A stretch of DNA of 6,745 bases from JANOQP01 sp044227705 (GTDB taxonomy: Bacteria; Bacteroidota; Bacteroidia; Chitinophagales; Saprospiraceae): positions 1-6,745 of the forward strand of contig JBGAWE010000245.1 of assembly GCA_044227705.1 (NCBI GenBank). Reading direction: 5' to 3'. A program made the translations under genes and the position numbers. The notes under the pieces are model-generated. The model was not told the DNA's origin. It saw nothing but the letters and a program-made list of their open reading frames with translations, and ran no database searches. This document shows positions 1 through 6,745 of the stretch, one piece after another (the first letter of the stretch is position 1; each line of letters opens with the position of its first letter).

Positions 1-1
1 C

Positions 2-2069
2 TGGGGCTACCTCCACATTGAGGACAAAATCAAGCCCATTTGCAACACGACCGACTTGAAGCTCTGGTGCGTCAACATCCCGAACTACTCGCCCGCCGCC
101 ATCACGGCGCTCGGCGTGGCGGGCGGCACGCCGACCATCATCGAGAACTGCTCGAACTACACGACGTCGTACTTTACGACTTTCACCGACCTAAACTGCG
201 ACGAGGTGGCGGGCAATCTTGCGGGCCGCAACGAAGTCCCGGCGAACTCCTCCGAAGGCACCGGCCTCCTGAAAGGCTCCTACGACAAGGCCACCAAGAA
301 GCTGACCTTCACCATCACTTGGAGCGGCCTCACTGGCGGCCTCACGGCGGCGCGCCTTTACAACGGCGCGGCGGGCGTGGTTGGCCCGGTCCTCATCGAC
401 CTCAACCTGCCGACTGGCCAAGCCAGCGGCTCCGCGACTCGGACGTACACCCTCTCGACGGCGCAGGAGAACCTCCTCCTCGCGGGCAACATCTACGCGA
501 ACATCCTCACGGCGGCCAACCCCGGTGGCGAAATCCGGGGCCAACTGTTCTACGACATGAGTGCCTTTGCCAAACGGATTTGGACAGTGACGGACGCCAG
601 CGGCAACATCGGCACCTGCGACCAGTACATCTACTTCCAGCGCGCGACCATCGCCGATGTGAAGTTCCCGACCGAGGTGACGCAAGATTGCGCGTCGGCG
701 AACACCGACCCGTCGGTTTCAGGTGCGCCTTACATCACGAAGTTCGGCCAGAATTGGTCGCTCTACGGCGGAACGTCGTGCGAACTGAACGTGGGCTACA
801 CGGATGTCAATCTCCCGGTCTGCACTGGTTCGTGGAAGGTCATCCGCACTTGGACTGCTTATGACTGGTGCACGCCGACCTCGCCGAACGTCAACCCGCT
901 GACCTCTGTGCAGGTCATCAAGGTGCACGACGGCACCGGCCCGGTCATCGAGGACTGCCCGGCCAACTTCACCGTCAGCATTGACCCGTACTCCTGCAAG
1001 CGCAACCTCGACCTGCCCATCCTGCACGTCACCGACAATTGCAGCCTCGTCTCGGAAGGCTATGCGACCTATGTCAATCCGATTACCCAGGTCGGAGCCT
1101 CGGTCACGGCTTCAGTCACGGCCGACCCGGACTGGACAGGCAAATGGCTCGTCGATTACGGAACCCTCACCGGCCTGCCCATCGGCACCTACCCCATTAC
1201 TTTCTATGTGAAAGATGATTGTGGAAACGAGACCTCCTGCTCGGTGACCATCTCGGTGCAAGACATCGTCCCGCCGACTGCCATATGCCAGGAGTACACG
1301 CAGGTGACCATCGGTGCTGGCACGGTCGACAACTTCTGCAACGGCCCGGCCGGGCCGTTCCAAGACGTGCCGGGCATCATCGAGGTGCCTGCCGCCTCGC
1401 TCGACGCGGGTTCGTATGACCAGTGCAGCCCCATCTACTTCAAGGTCCGCCGCATGAACGGCGGCAGCTGCGGCGGCACCCAGTTCGACAACACGACCCG
1501 CTTCTGCTGCTCCGACATCGGCAAGGAGTGGATCGTCGTCCTGCGCGTCTTCGACGTCGACCCCGGCACCGGCTCGGTCTCGGAGGACGCTTTCCCAGGC
1601 CACTGGAACGACTGCATGGTTACGGTTTTGGTTGAGGACAAGGTGAAGCCCATTTGTCAGGCCCCGGCCAACAAGACGGTCAATTGCGACGAGTACGACC
1701 CGCTCAACTGGTACGGCTCCCTCTCGTATGCCGACAACTGCGGCATCTCGAAGGTTGACACCGCGACGACCTATGTGCCAAACCAGATTGCCTTTGAACA
1801 GTGCAATTATGGCCAAGTCCGCCGCAGCTTCACCATCACCGACTGCTCGGGCAACAGCAGCCGCTGCACGCAGACCATCACGGTGAACTACAAGGAACTC
1901 TACCGAATTTACTTCCCGGACGATAAGAACTTCACCGTCTGCAACACGCCCGGCGCGACCGACCAGCCCATCATCTACGGCGAGAACTGCGAGCTGATCG
2001 GCATCACGCACGACGACCAAATTTTCGACGTCGTGCCCGACGCTTGCTACAAGATTGTCCGCACCTGGA
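2..2069 (+). CDS. Giant T9SS surface protein with HYR-like modules and CHRD domain, 5' segment (partial)
   Basis: This is the upstream part of a very large exported protein; the start lies before the window and the frame is open from base 2. Residues are counted from the first visible codon. The segment is a tandem array of cysteine-containing HYR/Ig-like modules of roughly 85-140 residues. Typical boundary and core motifs are EDKIKPIC (near 20), HDGTGPVIEDCP (near 930), VQDIVPPTAIC (near 1257) and VEDKVKPIC (near 1631), with DNC and TDCSGN-type cores. A CHRD domain (residues about 66-185, bases 197-556) sits inside the first module; its marks are NEVP, a central TWSGLTGG stretch and PGGEIRGQLF. 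HYR modules are usually adhesive or structural, so an extracellular adhesin or matrix role is inferred, not shown. No catalytic motif is seen. The segment ends at an N run but continues into the segment starting at 2082. Confidence 0.9.
20..42 (+). repeat. Module-boundary direct repeat, copy 1
   Basis: Twenty of these 23 bases match the stretch at 1634-1656. Both encode the boundary between adjacent HYR-like modules (EDKIKPIC here, EDKVKPIC there). The near identity at DNA level across about 1.6 kb suggests module duplication or recombination within the gene, though strong codon bias may add to it. Confidence 0.6.
1634..1656 (+). repeat. Module-boundary direct repeat, copy 2
   Basis: This is the second copy of the 23-base module boundary, with three mismatches to 20-42. 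It begins the module containing KTVNCDEYDP and ending in TITDCSGNSSRCTQTITV. Confidence 0.6.
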
Positions 2070-2080
2070 NNNNNNNNNNN
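2070..2080. other. Assembly gap (11 Ns) with overlapping flanks
   Basis: Eleven Ns interrupt the giant gene. The eight bases before the run (2062-2069) and the eight after it (2081-2088) are identical: CACCTGGA. Collapsing the duplicate removes 19 bases and moves the upstream frame exactly into the downstream frame, giving KIVRTWKVINWCTYN across the join. This matches the related stretch at 827-873, which has SWKVIRTW followed by DWCT. The most economical reading is that the two contigs overlap and the gap has no real length. A collapsed extra module cannot be excluded from the sequence alone. Confidence 0.9.
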
Positions 2081-2081
2081 C

Positions 2082-4448
2082 ACCTGGAAGGTCATCAACT
2101 GGTGCACATACAATCCGAACCTCGCCGACGTGGTGCTTCAAAATCCGAACACCTCGACGCAGGGCGCGCGCATCTGGGTCGGCCAAGGCTGGGCGAACTA
2201 CAACCCGAACTCGCCCGACGTGCCGACGGTCAATGCCAAAATGTGGCTCTACCCTGCCCCGCTGACGGGCAACGCGACCAACCCGGAAGGCACTCCGGCC
2301 TACATCTACACGCAAATCATCAAGGTGCAAGACGCGACGCCGCCCCAAGCCAACATCGACCCGCAGCTCGGCTCGGCGAACTACACCTTCTGCGACTACT
2401 CGACGAACGACCCGAACCAGTGGAACCAAGATGCCTCGTACAACCCGTATGGCATCGTCGGCACTTGGTCGCCGGTCTGCCAGTCGCACGACCTTTGCGA
2501 GGGAACGGTTGACCTGTCCATCTACGGCACGGACGCTTGCTCGGAGGACAACGTGAACTTCCGCTATCTCCTCTTCCTCGATCTTGACGGCAACGGCACG
2601 ATGGAGACGACCATCAATTCCGAGGACCCGAAATGGGGCTTCGGCATCCGCGAAGACGAGAAAGTGACGGTCGGCGGCGTGAAATACCTCATCGGCCGTG
2701 TCACCCGCGACTTCGAGAGCGATGACCCTGACCACACGAAGTATTCGGCTTTCGCCCTGCCCTACGGCACCCACAAAATCAAGTGGACGCTGCAAGACCG
2801 CTGCGGCAACGACTTCACGAAGGAGTTCACCGTCATCGTCAAGGACTGCAAGAACCCGACCGTCGTCTGCATCAACGGCCTTGCCGTCAACCAGATGAAC
2901 ATCCCGGCCGGTGCTGGCATGGCCCCGCAGGTTACGCTCTGGGCGACCGACTTCCTCCAATATGCGGAGGACAACTGCACCGACGCCGCTGACATCGACC
3001 TCGCCCTGCGCGACGCCGACATCAACCCCGGCACGGGCTTCCCGCTCGACGCGAACGGCAACCCGCAGGCTAGCCTCTCGTGGGACTGCTCGCAAGTCGG
3101 CACGAACGTCGTCGAGCTTTGGGCGCGCGACAAATGGGGCAACGCCGACTTCTGCCTGACGTACCTCATCCTTTCGGACAACGTCGGCATCTGCAACGGC
3201 ATGGTCCCGGTCGCGGGCGACATCAAGACAAAGCCGCAGTTCGACGATCCAACCGCCAACCCGGGCGGTGTCACCGCTGTCACGGTCGGCATCAAAGACG
3301 TGAACCCGAACCCGGCGTTTCCAGGCATCAACTATTTCCCGACGCAGGACGACGGCCACTTCAACTTCGCCGGCGTGCCGACGACGGGGCAGTACGAAAT
3401 CAGCCCGGTGAAGGACGTGAACCCGCTCAACGGCGTGTCGACGTTCGACCTCGTGCGGATGTCGAAGCACGTCCTCAATGTCCAGCCGTTCACGACTGGC
3501 TACCAGTACCTGGCGGCCGACATCAACAACAACGGACAGGTCACGACCTTCGACATCGTCGAGCTGCGCAAGCTCATCCTCGGAATCTACACGGACTTCC
3601 CGCAGAACGACTCGTGGCGGTTCATCGACAAGAACTATGTGTTCAACATGTCGAACCCACTCGGCGGCGCGATGCCCGAAAAGAAGATGGCCGACCTGAC
3701 AGGCTCGAACGACTTCGTCGGCATTAAGACCGGCGACATCACTGGCGATGCGGTGGCCAACAACCTCACGACGACGGACGACCGCACCTTTGGCAGCCTC
3801 CTGTTCAACGCCGACGACCGGCAGGTGAAAGCGGGCGAGACCTTCGATGTGACCTTCCGCGCCAGCGAAAAGGTGGCGGGTAGCCAGTTCACGATGGTCT
3901 TCTCAGACCTCGAACTGCTGAAAGTAACGGCCATCGACGGCGCGAACGACGACAACTTCGCCGTCTTCCCGACGGAGAAACTGATGACCGCCAGCTTCGA
4001 CAACTCTGAAAAAGCGTCCGCCTTCACGATCCGCCTGACCGCAACGGCCGACGGCCTCCTGTCGAAGATGATTTCGGTCTCCAGCCGGATCACCCGCGCC
4101 GAGGGCTACAAATTGGTCGATGGCTCGAAGCTCGATGTCTCCCTCGCCTTCCGCAACGGCGTCGGCACGCAGGTCAACTCGGTCGGCTTCGAGCTTTACC
4201 AGAACGAGCCGAACCCCTTCGTCGAACAGACAACCGTCCGCTTCCACCTCCCGGAGGCGAGCGATGCGACGCTGCGCATCTTCGACCAATCGGGCAAGCT
4301 GCTGATGGAGCAGTCGGGCAGCTACGCGAAGGGCTACCACGCCATCTCGCTCGACCGCTCGAAGCTCCCGGCCTCGGCCTCGGTGTTGAGCTATCAACTG
4401 ACCGCCGGGAAGTTCTCGGCGACGAAGGGCATGGTCATCGTCCGCTGA
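2082..4448 (+). CDS. Same giant surface protein, 3' segment: HYR-like modules, dockerin, cohesin-like domain, T9SS tail
   Basis: This is the downstream part of the same protein, ending at TGA 4446-4448. Removing bases 2070-2088 joins it in frame to the upstream part and gives about 1475 visible residues. Three more cysteine-containing modules run to about 3195. One carries DLDGNGTMETT (2580-2612), which resembles an EF-hand or dockerin calcium loop. A carboxypeptidase-regulatory-like segment follows (about 3200-3410, with FNFAGVPTTGQYEISP). A type I dockerin pair occupies 3414-3587 (residues 1132-1189); its repeats carry NPLNGVSTFDLV and DINNNGQVTTFDIV, each followed by a helix. After a linker with DFVGIKTGDITGDA comes a cohesin-like beta domain (3792-4160), called from VKAGETFDVTFRAS and SQFTMVFSDL. 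The T9SS type A sorting domain is 4188-4445, with YQNEPNPF at its start and KGMVIVR at its end. Such tails direct export through the type IX machinery and attachment to the surface. A terminator lies just downstream. Confidence 0.93.
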   Translation, partial: TWKVINWCTYNPNLADVVLQNPNTSTQGARIWVGQGWANYNPNSPDVPTVNAKMWLYPAPLTGNATNPEGTPAYIYTQIIKVQDATPPQANIDPQLGSANYTFCDYSTNDPNQWNQDASYNPYGIVGTWSPVCQSHDLCEGTVDLSIYGTDACSEDNVNFRYLLFLDLDGNGTMETTINSEDPKWGFGIREDEKVTVGGVKYLIGRVTRDFESDDPDHTKYSAFALPYGTHKIKWTLQDRCGNDFTKEFTVIVKDCKNPTVVCINGLAVNQMNIPAGAGMAPQVTLWATDFLQYAEDNCTDAADIDLALRDADINPGTGFPLDANGNPQASLSWDCSQVGTNVVELWARDKWGNADFCLTYLILSDNVGICNGMVPVAGDIKTKPQFDDPTANPGGVTAVTVGIKDVNPNPAFPGINYFPTQDDGHFNFAGVPTTGQYEISPVKDVNPLNGVSTFDLVRMSKHVLNVQPFTTGYQYLAADINNNGQVTTFDIVELRKLILGIYTDFPQNDSWRFIDKNYVFNMSNPLGGAMPEKKMADLTGSNDFVGIKTGDITGDAVANNLTTTDDRTFGSLLFNADDRQVKAGETFDVTFRASEKVAGSQFTMVFSDLELLKVTAIDGANDDNFAVFPTEKLMTASFDNSEKASAFTIRLTATADGLLSKMISVSSRITRAEGYKLVDGSKLDVSLAFRNGVGTQVNSVGFELYQNEPNPFVEQTTVRFHLPEASDATLRIFDQSGKLLMEQSGSYAKGYHAISLDRSKLPASASVLSYQLTAGKFSATKGMVIVR

Positions 4449-4467
4449 TTCTGACCGACCTTTATTG

Positions 4468-4507
4468 AAAAAGCCCCCGCCTCGGTTCGAGGCGGGGCTT
4501 CCTTTTA
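4468..4507 (+). terminator. Rho-independent terminator of the giant surface-protein gene
   Basis: The hairpin begins 22 bases after the stop codon. The left arm is AAGCCCCCGCCTCG (4471-4484), the loop GTT, and the right arm CGAGGCGGGGCTT (4488-4500). That makes 13 pairs with one bulged C. It is followed by CCTTTTAT and preceded by five As (4468-4472), so it could work in both directions. The GC-rich stem and T-rich tail make this a strong call, and it marks the end of the transcription unit. Confidence 0.88.
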
Positions 4508-4874
4508 TCTCTATGCCCTTACCAATCGGTCTCATACCGACTCGCTCAACCCAAAACCGGTGTCGATTTTCTTAAAAGCCTCCGTCTCTTCTTTCCTTTT
4601 TGCTAGTCTGCTTTCACCCATGGTCGTAGTTGTTCACGTTGTTCAAAAATCCAAAACAGCCCGGATGCGCGACTTTTCAATTCCATCCAGCTGTTGGAAA
4701 AAAAAAGACGCTGTATTACTAATGCCAGGAGCACGGTGATCCCCCATCAAGGTGGCAAAAAGCTCGCCCTCTAAGGCTTTAACACCCTTTTGGTGGATTA
4801 CAAACCGGCCTTTCGCGCCTCCGGCCAAACAAGGGCATAGCCACAGAGCAAAAAATCATGTGGGTTGCCGGACG
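4508..4874. other. Intergenic region with no supported gene
   Basis: This stretch is visibly less GC-rich than the flanking genes and contains short A and T runs, for example nine As near 4697-4705. I see no RNA gene, repeat, clear Bacteroidota promoter (TAnnTTTG) or convincing reading frame. A minus-strand frame at 4643-4828 has only a TTG start and no recognisable family. It may be spacer, or the decayed upstream part of the hydrolase remnant that follows. Confidence 0.5.
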
Positions 4875-5315
4875 TGCATTGGAGTGGGCTGTCGTCTCGG
4901 GCAGGGTTTCAGCGGTCGAGGAGGGGCGATCGTCGGTTGGTCGCTGGCACGGGAGGGGCTGATTGCAATGGCAAACGATGCGTCCTTTTTGAAAAATGGT
5001 GCGTAGCCCAGAAAGCGGCCTATTGCCCGTCAAACCCTGATGAGCAGGAGTTGAAAAACCCGGTACCGAACATGCTCGTGATGTCCTGCATTGCCAATGA
5101 TGCTGTCAAACCGGCGAACTTGAAAAGGTGGTATGGCCATATGCATCAACGCCGAACTGGTGCTTTTCGAGAATGCCGTGCACGGATTCGACGTGGCAAG
5201 TCTCGCCCCGGGCCGTTCCGTTCGATTTCCGCCTGCTATTGGGAAAAAACACCGATTCTAATTTGACGCCGCCGCCGAAGCCAAAGAGCGGCTATTGGCC
5301 TTTTTGGAAAACTAA
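4875..5315 (+). pseudogene. Frame-broken alpha/beta-hydrolase remnant, dienelactone hydrolase-like
   Basis: Three pieces in two frames read in order like the C-terminal half of a dienelactone hydrolase or related esterase. The first (4875-5003, stop TAG 5004-5006) has GFSGRGGAIVGWSLAREG, like the region around the catalytic nucleophile. The second (about 5054-5140, another frame) has NMLVMSCIANDAVKP, like the strand and Asp loop; the Asp codon is 5099. The third (5145-5315, back in the first frame) has INAELVLFENAVHGFDV, with the His-Gly-Phe of the catalytic histidine at 5181, then FDAAAEAKERLLAFLEN and a stop at 5313. An extra in-frame TAA lies at 5259-5261. Spacing from nucleophile region to Asp to His is roughly that of the family. 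No N-terminal half is recognisable. The exact family is uncertain; a BD-FAE-type esterase is the main alternative. Confidence 0.55.
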
Positions 5316-5463
5316 AAATCGGTGCCTGGAGGTTACTCGCCGCTTCTTCGCGGCGCACAGGGCTTTGAAGCGCGCACTGTCAAACGCTTGTCCGATCATG
5401 AGCGAACGGCTTCGGCAATGAGGATGAACCCATGTTTTACGGGCCAAAGTTTTCGGCCCCGGG

Positions 5464-5538
5464 TGGGCGATGAGGGATTCGAACCCCCGACCCTCTCGGT
5501 GTAAGCGAGATGCTCTGAACCAGCTGAGCTAATCGCCC
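5464..5538 (-). tRNA. tRNA-Val, anticodon UAC
   Basis: Read on the minus strand, the 75-base sequence folds into a full cloverleaf. The acceptor stem GGGCGAT pairs with ATCGCCC and discriminator A is at 5464. The D stem is GCTC/GAGC. The anticodon stem TCTCG/CGAGA encloses CTTACAC, so the anticodon is TAC (UAC, valine). The T arm is GGGGG, TTCGAAT, CCCTC with one G-U pair. The 3' CCA is not encoded, since the bases after the discriminator read CCC. Its 5' end is 5 bases from the stop codon of the upstream NlpC/P60 gene on the same strand, so it is probably cut from a longer transcript. Confidence 0.96.
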
Positions 5539-5543
5539 GTCGT

Positions 5544-6101
5544 TTACTTAAGCACGTTCGGCGTGATGACATCGCGGGCAAACAGCAGCCGCTTCTTCCA
5601 GTAGTCCGACTCATAGACGTTCTCGACAACCACCCCGCGTGTGTTCGTCGCGTGGCAGATGACGAGGCCGTCCTTTTCGTCATTCGAGACGACGATGCCG
5701 ACGTGCTGGATGCTCTTCGAGCGGCCGCCGTGGCTGAAGAAGACAAGGTCGCCCGGCCGCGCATCCTTCACCGGCATCTTTATGCCTTGCGTGCTCTGAG
5801 TGGAGGAACTGGCCGAAACCTTGATGTCGAACTCCTTAAAAATGTAGCTCGTGAAGCCGCTGCAATCGAAGCCTGTTTTCGGGCTGGTGCCAGCGTAGTG
5901 ATAACGGGTGCCAACGTAGTTCTGCGCCCAGCCCGGCACGTCCTGCCGGAGTTGGGCGACCGCGGCCTCGTATTTTTTGGAGGATGACCGGCCCTTCGTC
6001 GATGCCGGCTTAAACGCCGAGCAAGCAATCGAAAGGAGGAAGACCGGGATGAAAAAAAGGGTTTTTTGTGTCAGGTTTAAGCTCTGTGTGAAAGCGTGCA
6101 T
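5544..6101 (-). CDS. NlpC/P60 (C40) family peptidoglycan endopeptidase, probable lipoprotein
   Basis: This is a 185-residue protein of the NlpC/P60 family, cysteine peptidases that cut peptide stems of peptidoglycan. The start chosen (ATG 6099-6101) places a hydrophobic segment (TLFFIPVFLLSIAC, residues 14-27) at the N-terminus. It ends in a lipobox-like SIAC with Cys27, suggesting an outer-membrane or periplasmic lipoprotein; the lipobox is imperfect. A Ser/Lys-rich linker covers residues 33-43. The catalytic domain covers about 55-170: Cys80 in FDCSGF, His133 in IQHVGIV and a third polar residue, His150, in VICHATN. RPGDLVFF (115-122) is also typical. An upstream in-frame ATG at 6197 would add 32 residues before the signal segment and is less likely. 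No SH3 or LysM domain is present. The stop lies 5 bases before tRNA-Val, and the gene upstream at 6422 is divergent. Confidence 0.93.
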   Translation of the reverse strand: MHAFTQSLNLTQKTLFFIPVFLLSIACSAFKPASTKGRSSSKKYEAAVAQLRQDVPGWAQNYVGTRYHYAGTSPKTGFDCSGFTSYIFKEFDIKVSASSSTQSTQGIKMPVKDARPGDLVFFSHGGRSKSIQHVGIVVSNDEKDGLVICHATNTRGVVVENVYESDYWKKRLLFARDVITPNVLK

Positions 6102-6421
6102 ACAGGAAAAGCGGTTAATGAAATCGCCCCGGCGGCATCCCGCGAGGCAGTGTCTGTGCAACAAATCGGCGGCGAAAATAGAAACACATTTCCTCATAGA
6201 TAACCCGACCGCCGTTTGTTGGGCCTAAGTTTTCCACAACCCGAAACTTATTGGGGTTTTTAGCCATGCGGCAAAGGGGGCTGCCGAGCCGTGTGCAAAT
6301 TGGCTGCGCCCGCTCATCCATGCCTTGCGTTCGCTCGGCGGCATGGGGGTTTCGCCCGGTCAGCAGGGTCTTCACCTCGCGGGCTGCCGTCCAATTTTTC
6401 CACCAAGCAATCTTCCAAAAG
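6102..6421. other. Divergent intergenic region between the C40 peptidase and the MG2-like gene
   Basis: Promoters for both flanking genes should lie here, but none is clear. On the minus strand TATCTATG (6195-6202) is one mismatch from the Bacteroidota -7 element TAnnTTTG, with no good -33 TTG at the expected spacing. A 7-bp inverted repeat, CCATGCC (6318-6324) and GGCATGG (6340-6346), lies 75 bases before the plus-strand gene; its role is unknown. No Shine-Dalgarno sequence precedes either start, as is usual in Bacteroidota. Confidence 0.45.
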
Positions 6422-6745
6422 ATGTCTGTCAAAACCTTCCTCCTCTGCTTTCTCGCCGCCATCGGCATCGCCCAAACCGGCCAGTTTTTCACCACACGGC
6501 CGTTGTCGTCGTCCTCGCCAACAACCTCGGCGCGAGGTGTTTTTGGCGAGGATGCCAACAACAGCCCGTGCGTCGCAAGCCGATCCGGGGCGGGCAGCAT
6601 AGCGGCCATGGGCGGCGATTCCACACGCCTCCTATTTGAAAAAAAACTCGCCTCGCTCACCGACTCGGCCCGCCCCGAAAAGCTCCACCTCACCCTCGAC
6701 CGAACCCTGCTAGCACCCGGCGACGACCTCTGGTTCACCTGCTGG
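6422..6745 (+). CDS. Exported protein with MG2-like N-terminal motif, 5' part (partial)
   Basis: The frame is open from ATG 6422 to the window edge (108 codons) and runs on beyond it. Residues 1-18 (MSVKTFLLCFLAAIGIAQ) look like a signal peptide. Residues 20-65 form a Ser/Thr/Ala/Gly-rich stretch with no recognisable fold. Residues 66-81 look helical (RLLFEKKLASLTD). Then PEKLHLTLDRTLLAPGDDLW (85-104) followed by FTCW matches a pattern common at the N-terminus of large Bacteroidota exported proteins with alpha-2-macroglobulin MG2-type domains (EKVYLHTDRxxYxxGDTIWFKA). In those proteins the motif follows the signal peptide and a short helix, as here. They are often several hundred residues long and some contain carboxypeptidase-regulatory or TonB plug domains; which applies here cannot be seen. 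A start at ATG 6608 would drop the signal peptide, so 6422 is preferred. Confidence 0.72.
   Translation, partial: MSVKTFLLCFLAAIGIAQTGQFFTTRPLSSSSPTTSARGVFGEDANNSPCVASRSGAGSIAAMGGDSTRLLFEKKLASLTDSARPEKLHLTLDRTLLAPGDDLWFTCW

Noticed and set aside
1112..2113. Minus-strand open frame of 333 codons
   Set aside because: Same reason: it reads through the Ns and is opposite well-supported HYR-like modules.
2081..2512. Continuation of the upstream reading frame past the N run
   Set aside because: After the Ns the translation becomes Arg/Pro/Ala-rich nonsense, while the other frame continues the module pattern. The real frame is the one beginning at 2082.
2004..3470. Long minus-strand open frame (488 codons) opposite the giant surface-protein gene
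   Set aside because: It runs through the N gap, is rich in Arg, Val and Asp with no recognisable motif, and mirrors the strong third-position G/C bias of the plus-strand gene. It is a shadow frame.
4643..4828. Possible 61-codon minus-strand gene
   Set aside because: It has only a TTG start, no ribosome binding site and no family I recognise. The composition is that of spacer DNA.
4865..5266. 133-codon plus-strand frame taken as an intact gene
   Set aside because: Only its middle part (about 5054-5140) resembles a protein family, and the matching flanks lie in another frame, so it is better explained as part of the frame-broken hydrolase remnant.
5338..5355. Hairpin CGCCGC/GCGGCG after the hydrolase remnant as a terminator
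   Set aside because: No T run follows on either strand, and a 6-bp GC stem is expected by chance in this DNA.
5441..5459. Hairpin GGGCC/GGCCC just past the 3' end of the tRNA as its terminator
   Set aside because: Neither side has a T tract on the relevant strand, and the stem is only 5 bp.
5464..5538. tRNA-Val as the attachment site of an integrated element
   Set aside because: No second copy of the tRNA 3' end is present in the window, and there is no integrase or other mobility gene.
6238..6262. AACCC/GGGTT hairpin followed by Ts as a terminator between the divergent genes
   Set aside because: The 5-bp stem with a large AT-rich loop is too weak, and no gene ends nearby on that strand.
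6115..6738. Minus-strand 207-codon frame opposite the MG2-like gene
   Set aside because: It overlaps both the signal-peptide-bearing plus-strand gene and the leader of the peptidase gene, has no recognisable motif and is Arg/Ser-rich, as shadow frames are here.

Overview
The window looks like a fragment of a GC-rich Bacteroidota genome. The main evidence is a long exported protein ending in a type IX secretion (T9SS) sorting domain. Supporting signs are the start of a second Bacteroidota-style surface protein at the right edge and the lack of clear Shine-Dalgarno sequences. The mix of HYR-like modules, dockerin repeats and a T9SS tail is common in the Saprospirales and relatives, but that placement is inference. 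A run of 11 Ns shows this is a draft assembly, possibly a metagenome bin.

Layout. (1) Positions 1-4448, plus strand: the 3' part of one giant secreted protein, with about 1475 residues visible and its start outside the window. It has an array of cysteine-containing HYR/Ig-like modules, one of which carries an inserted CHRD domain. A carboxypeptidase-regulatory-like segment, a two-repeat dockerin, a cohesin-like beta domain and a T9SS type A tail follow. The N run at 2070-2080 breaks the frame, but the two flanks share an identical 8-mer, and collapsing it restores one continuous reading frame. (2) 4468-4507: a strong rho-independent terminator. (3) 4508-4874: no gene seen. (4) 4875-5315: a frame-broken remnant of an alpha/beta hydrolase, most like dienelactone hydrolase. 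(5) 5464-5538, minus: tRNA-Val(UAC). (6) 5544-6101, minus: an NlpC/P60 (C40) cell-wall peptidase lipoprotein whose stop codon is only 5 nt from the tRNA. (7) 6102-6421: a divergent intergenic region. (8) 6422 to the right edge, plus: the start of an exported protein with an MG2-like N-terminal motif.

The genes do not form an obvious single pathway. The theme is the cell envelope: a giant T9SS surface protein, a wall endopeptidase and an exported macroglobulin-like protein. I see no defence system, CRISPR array or intact mobile element. The most notable points are the nested CHRD domain, the dockerin and cohesin-like domains in one polypeptide, the resolvable assembly gap, and the peptidase-tRNA arrangement.
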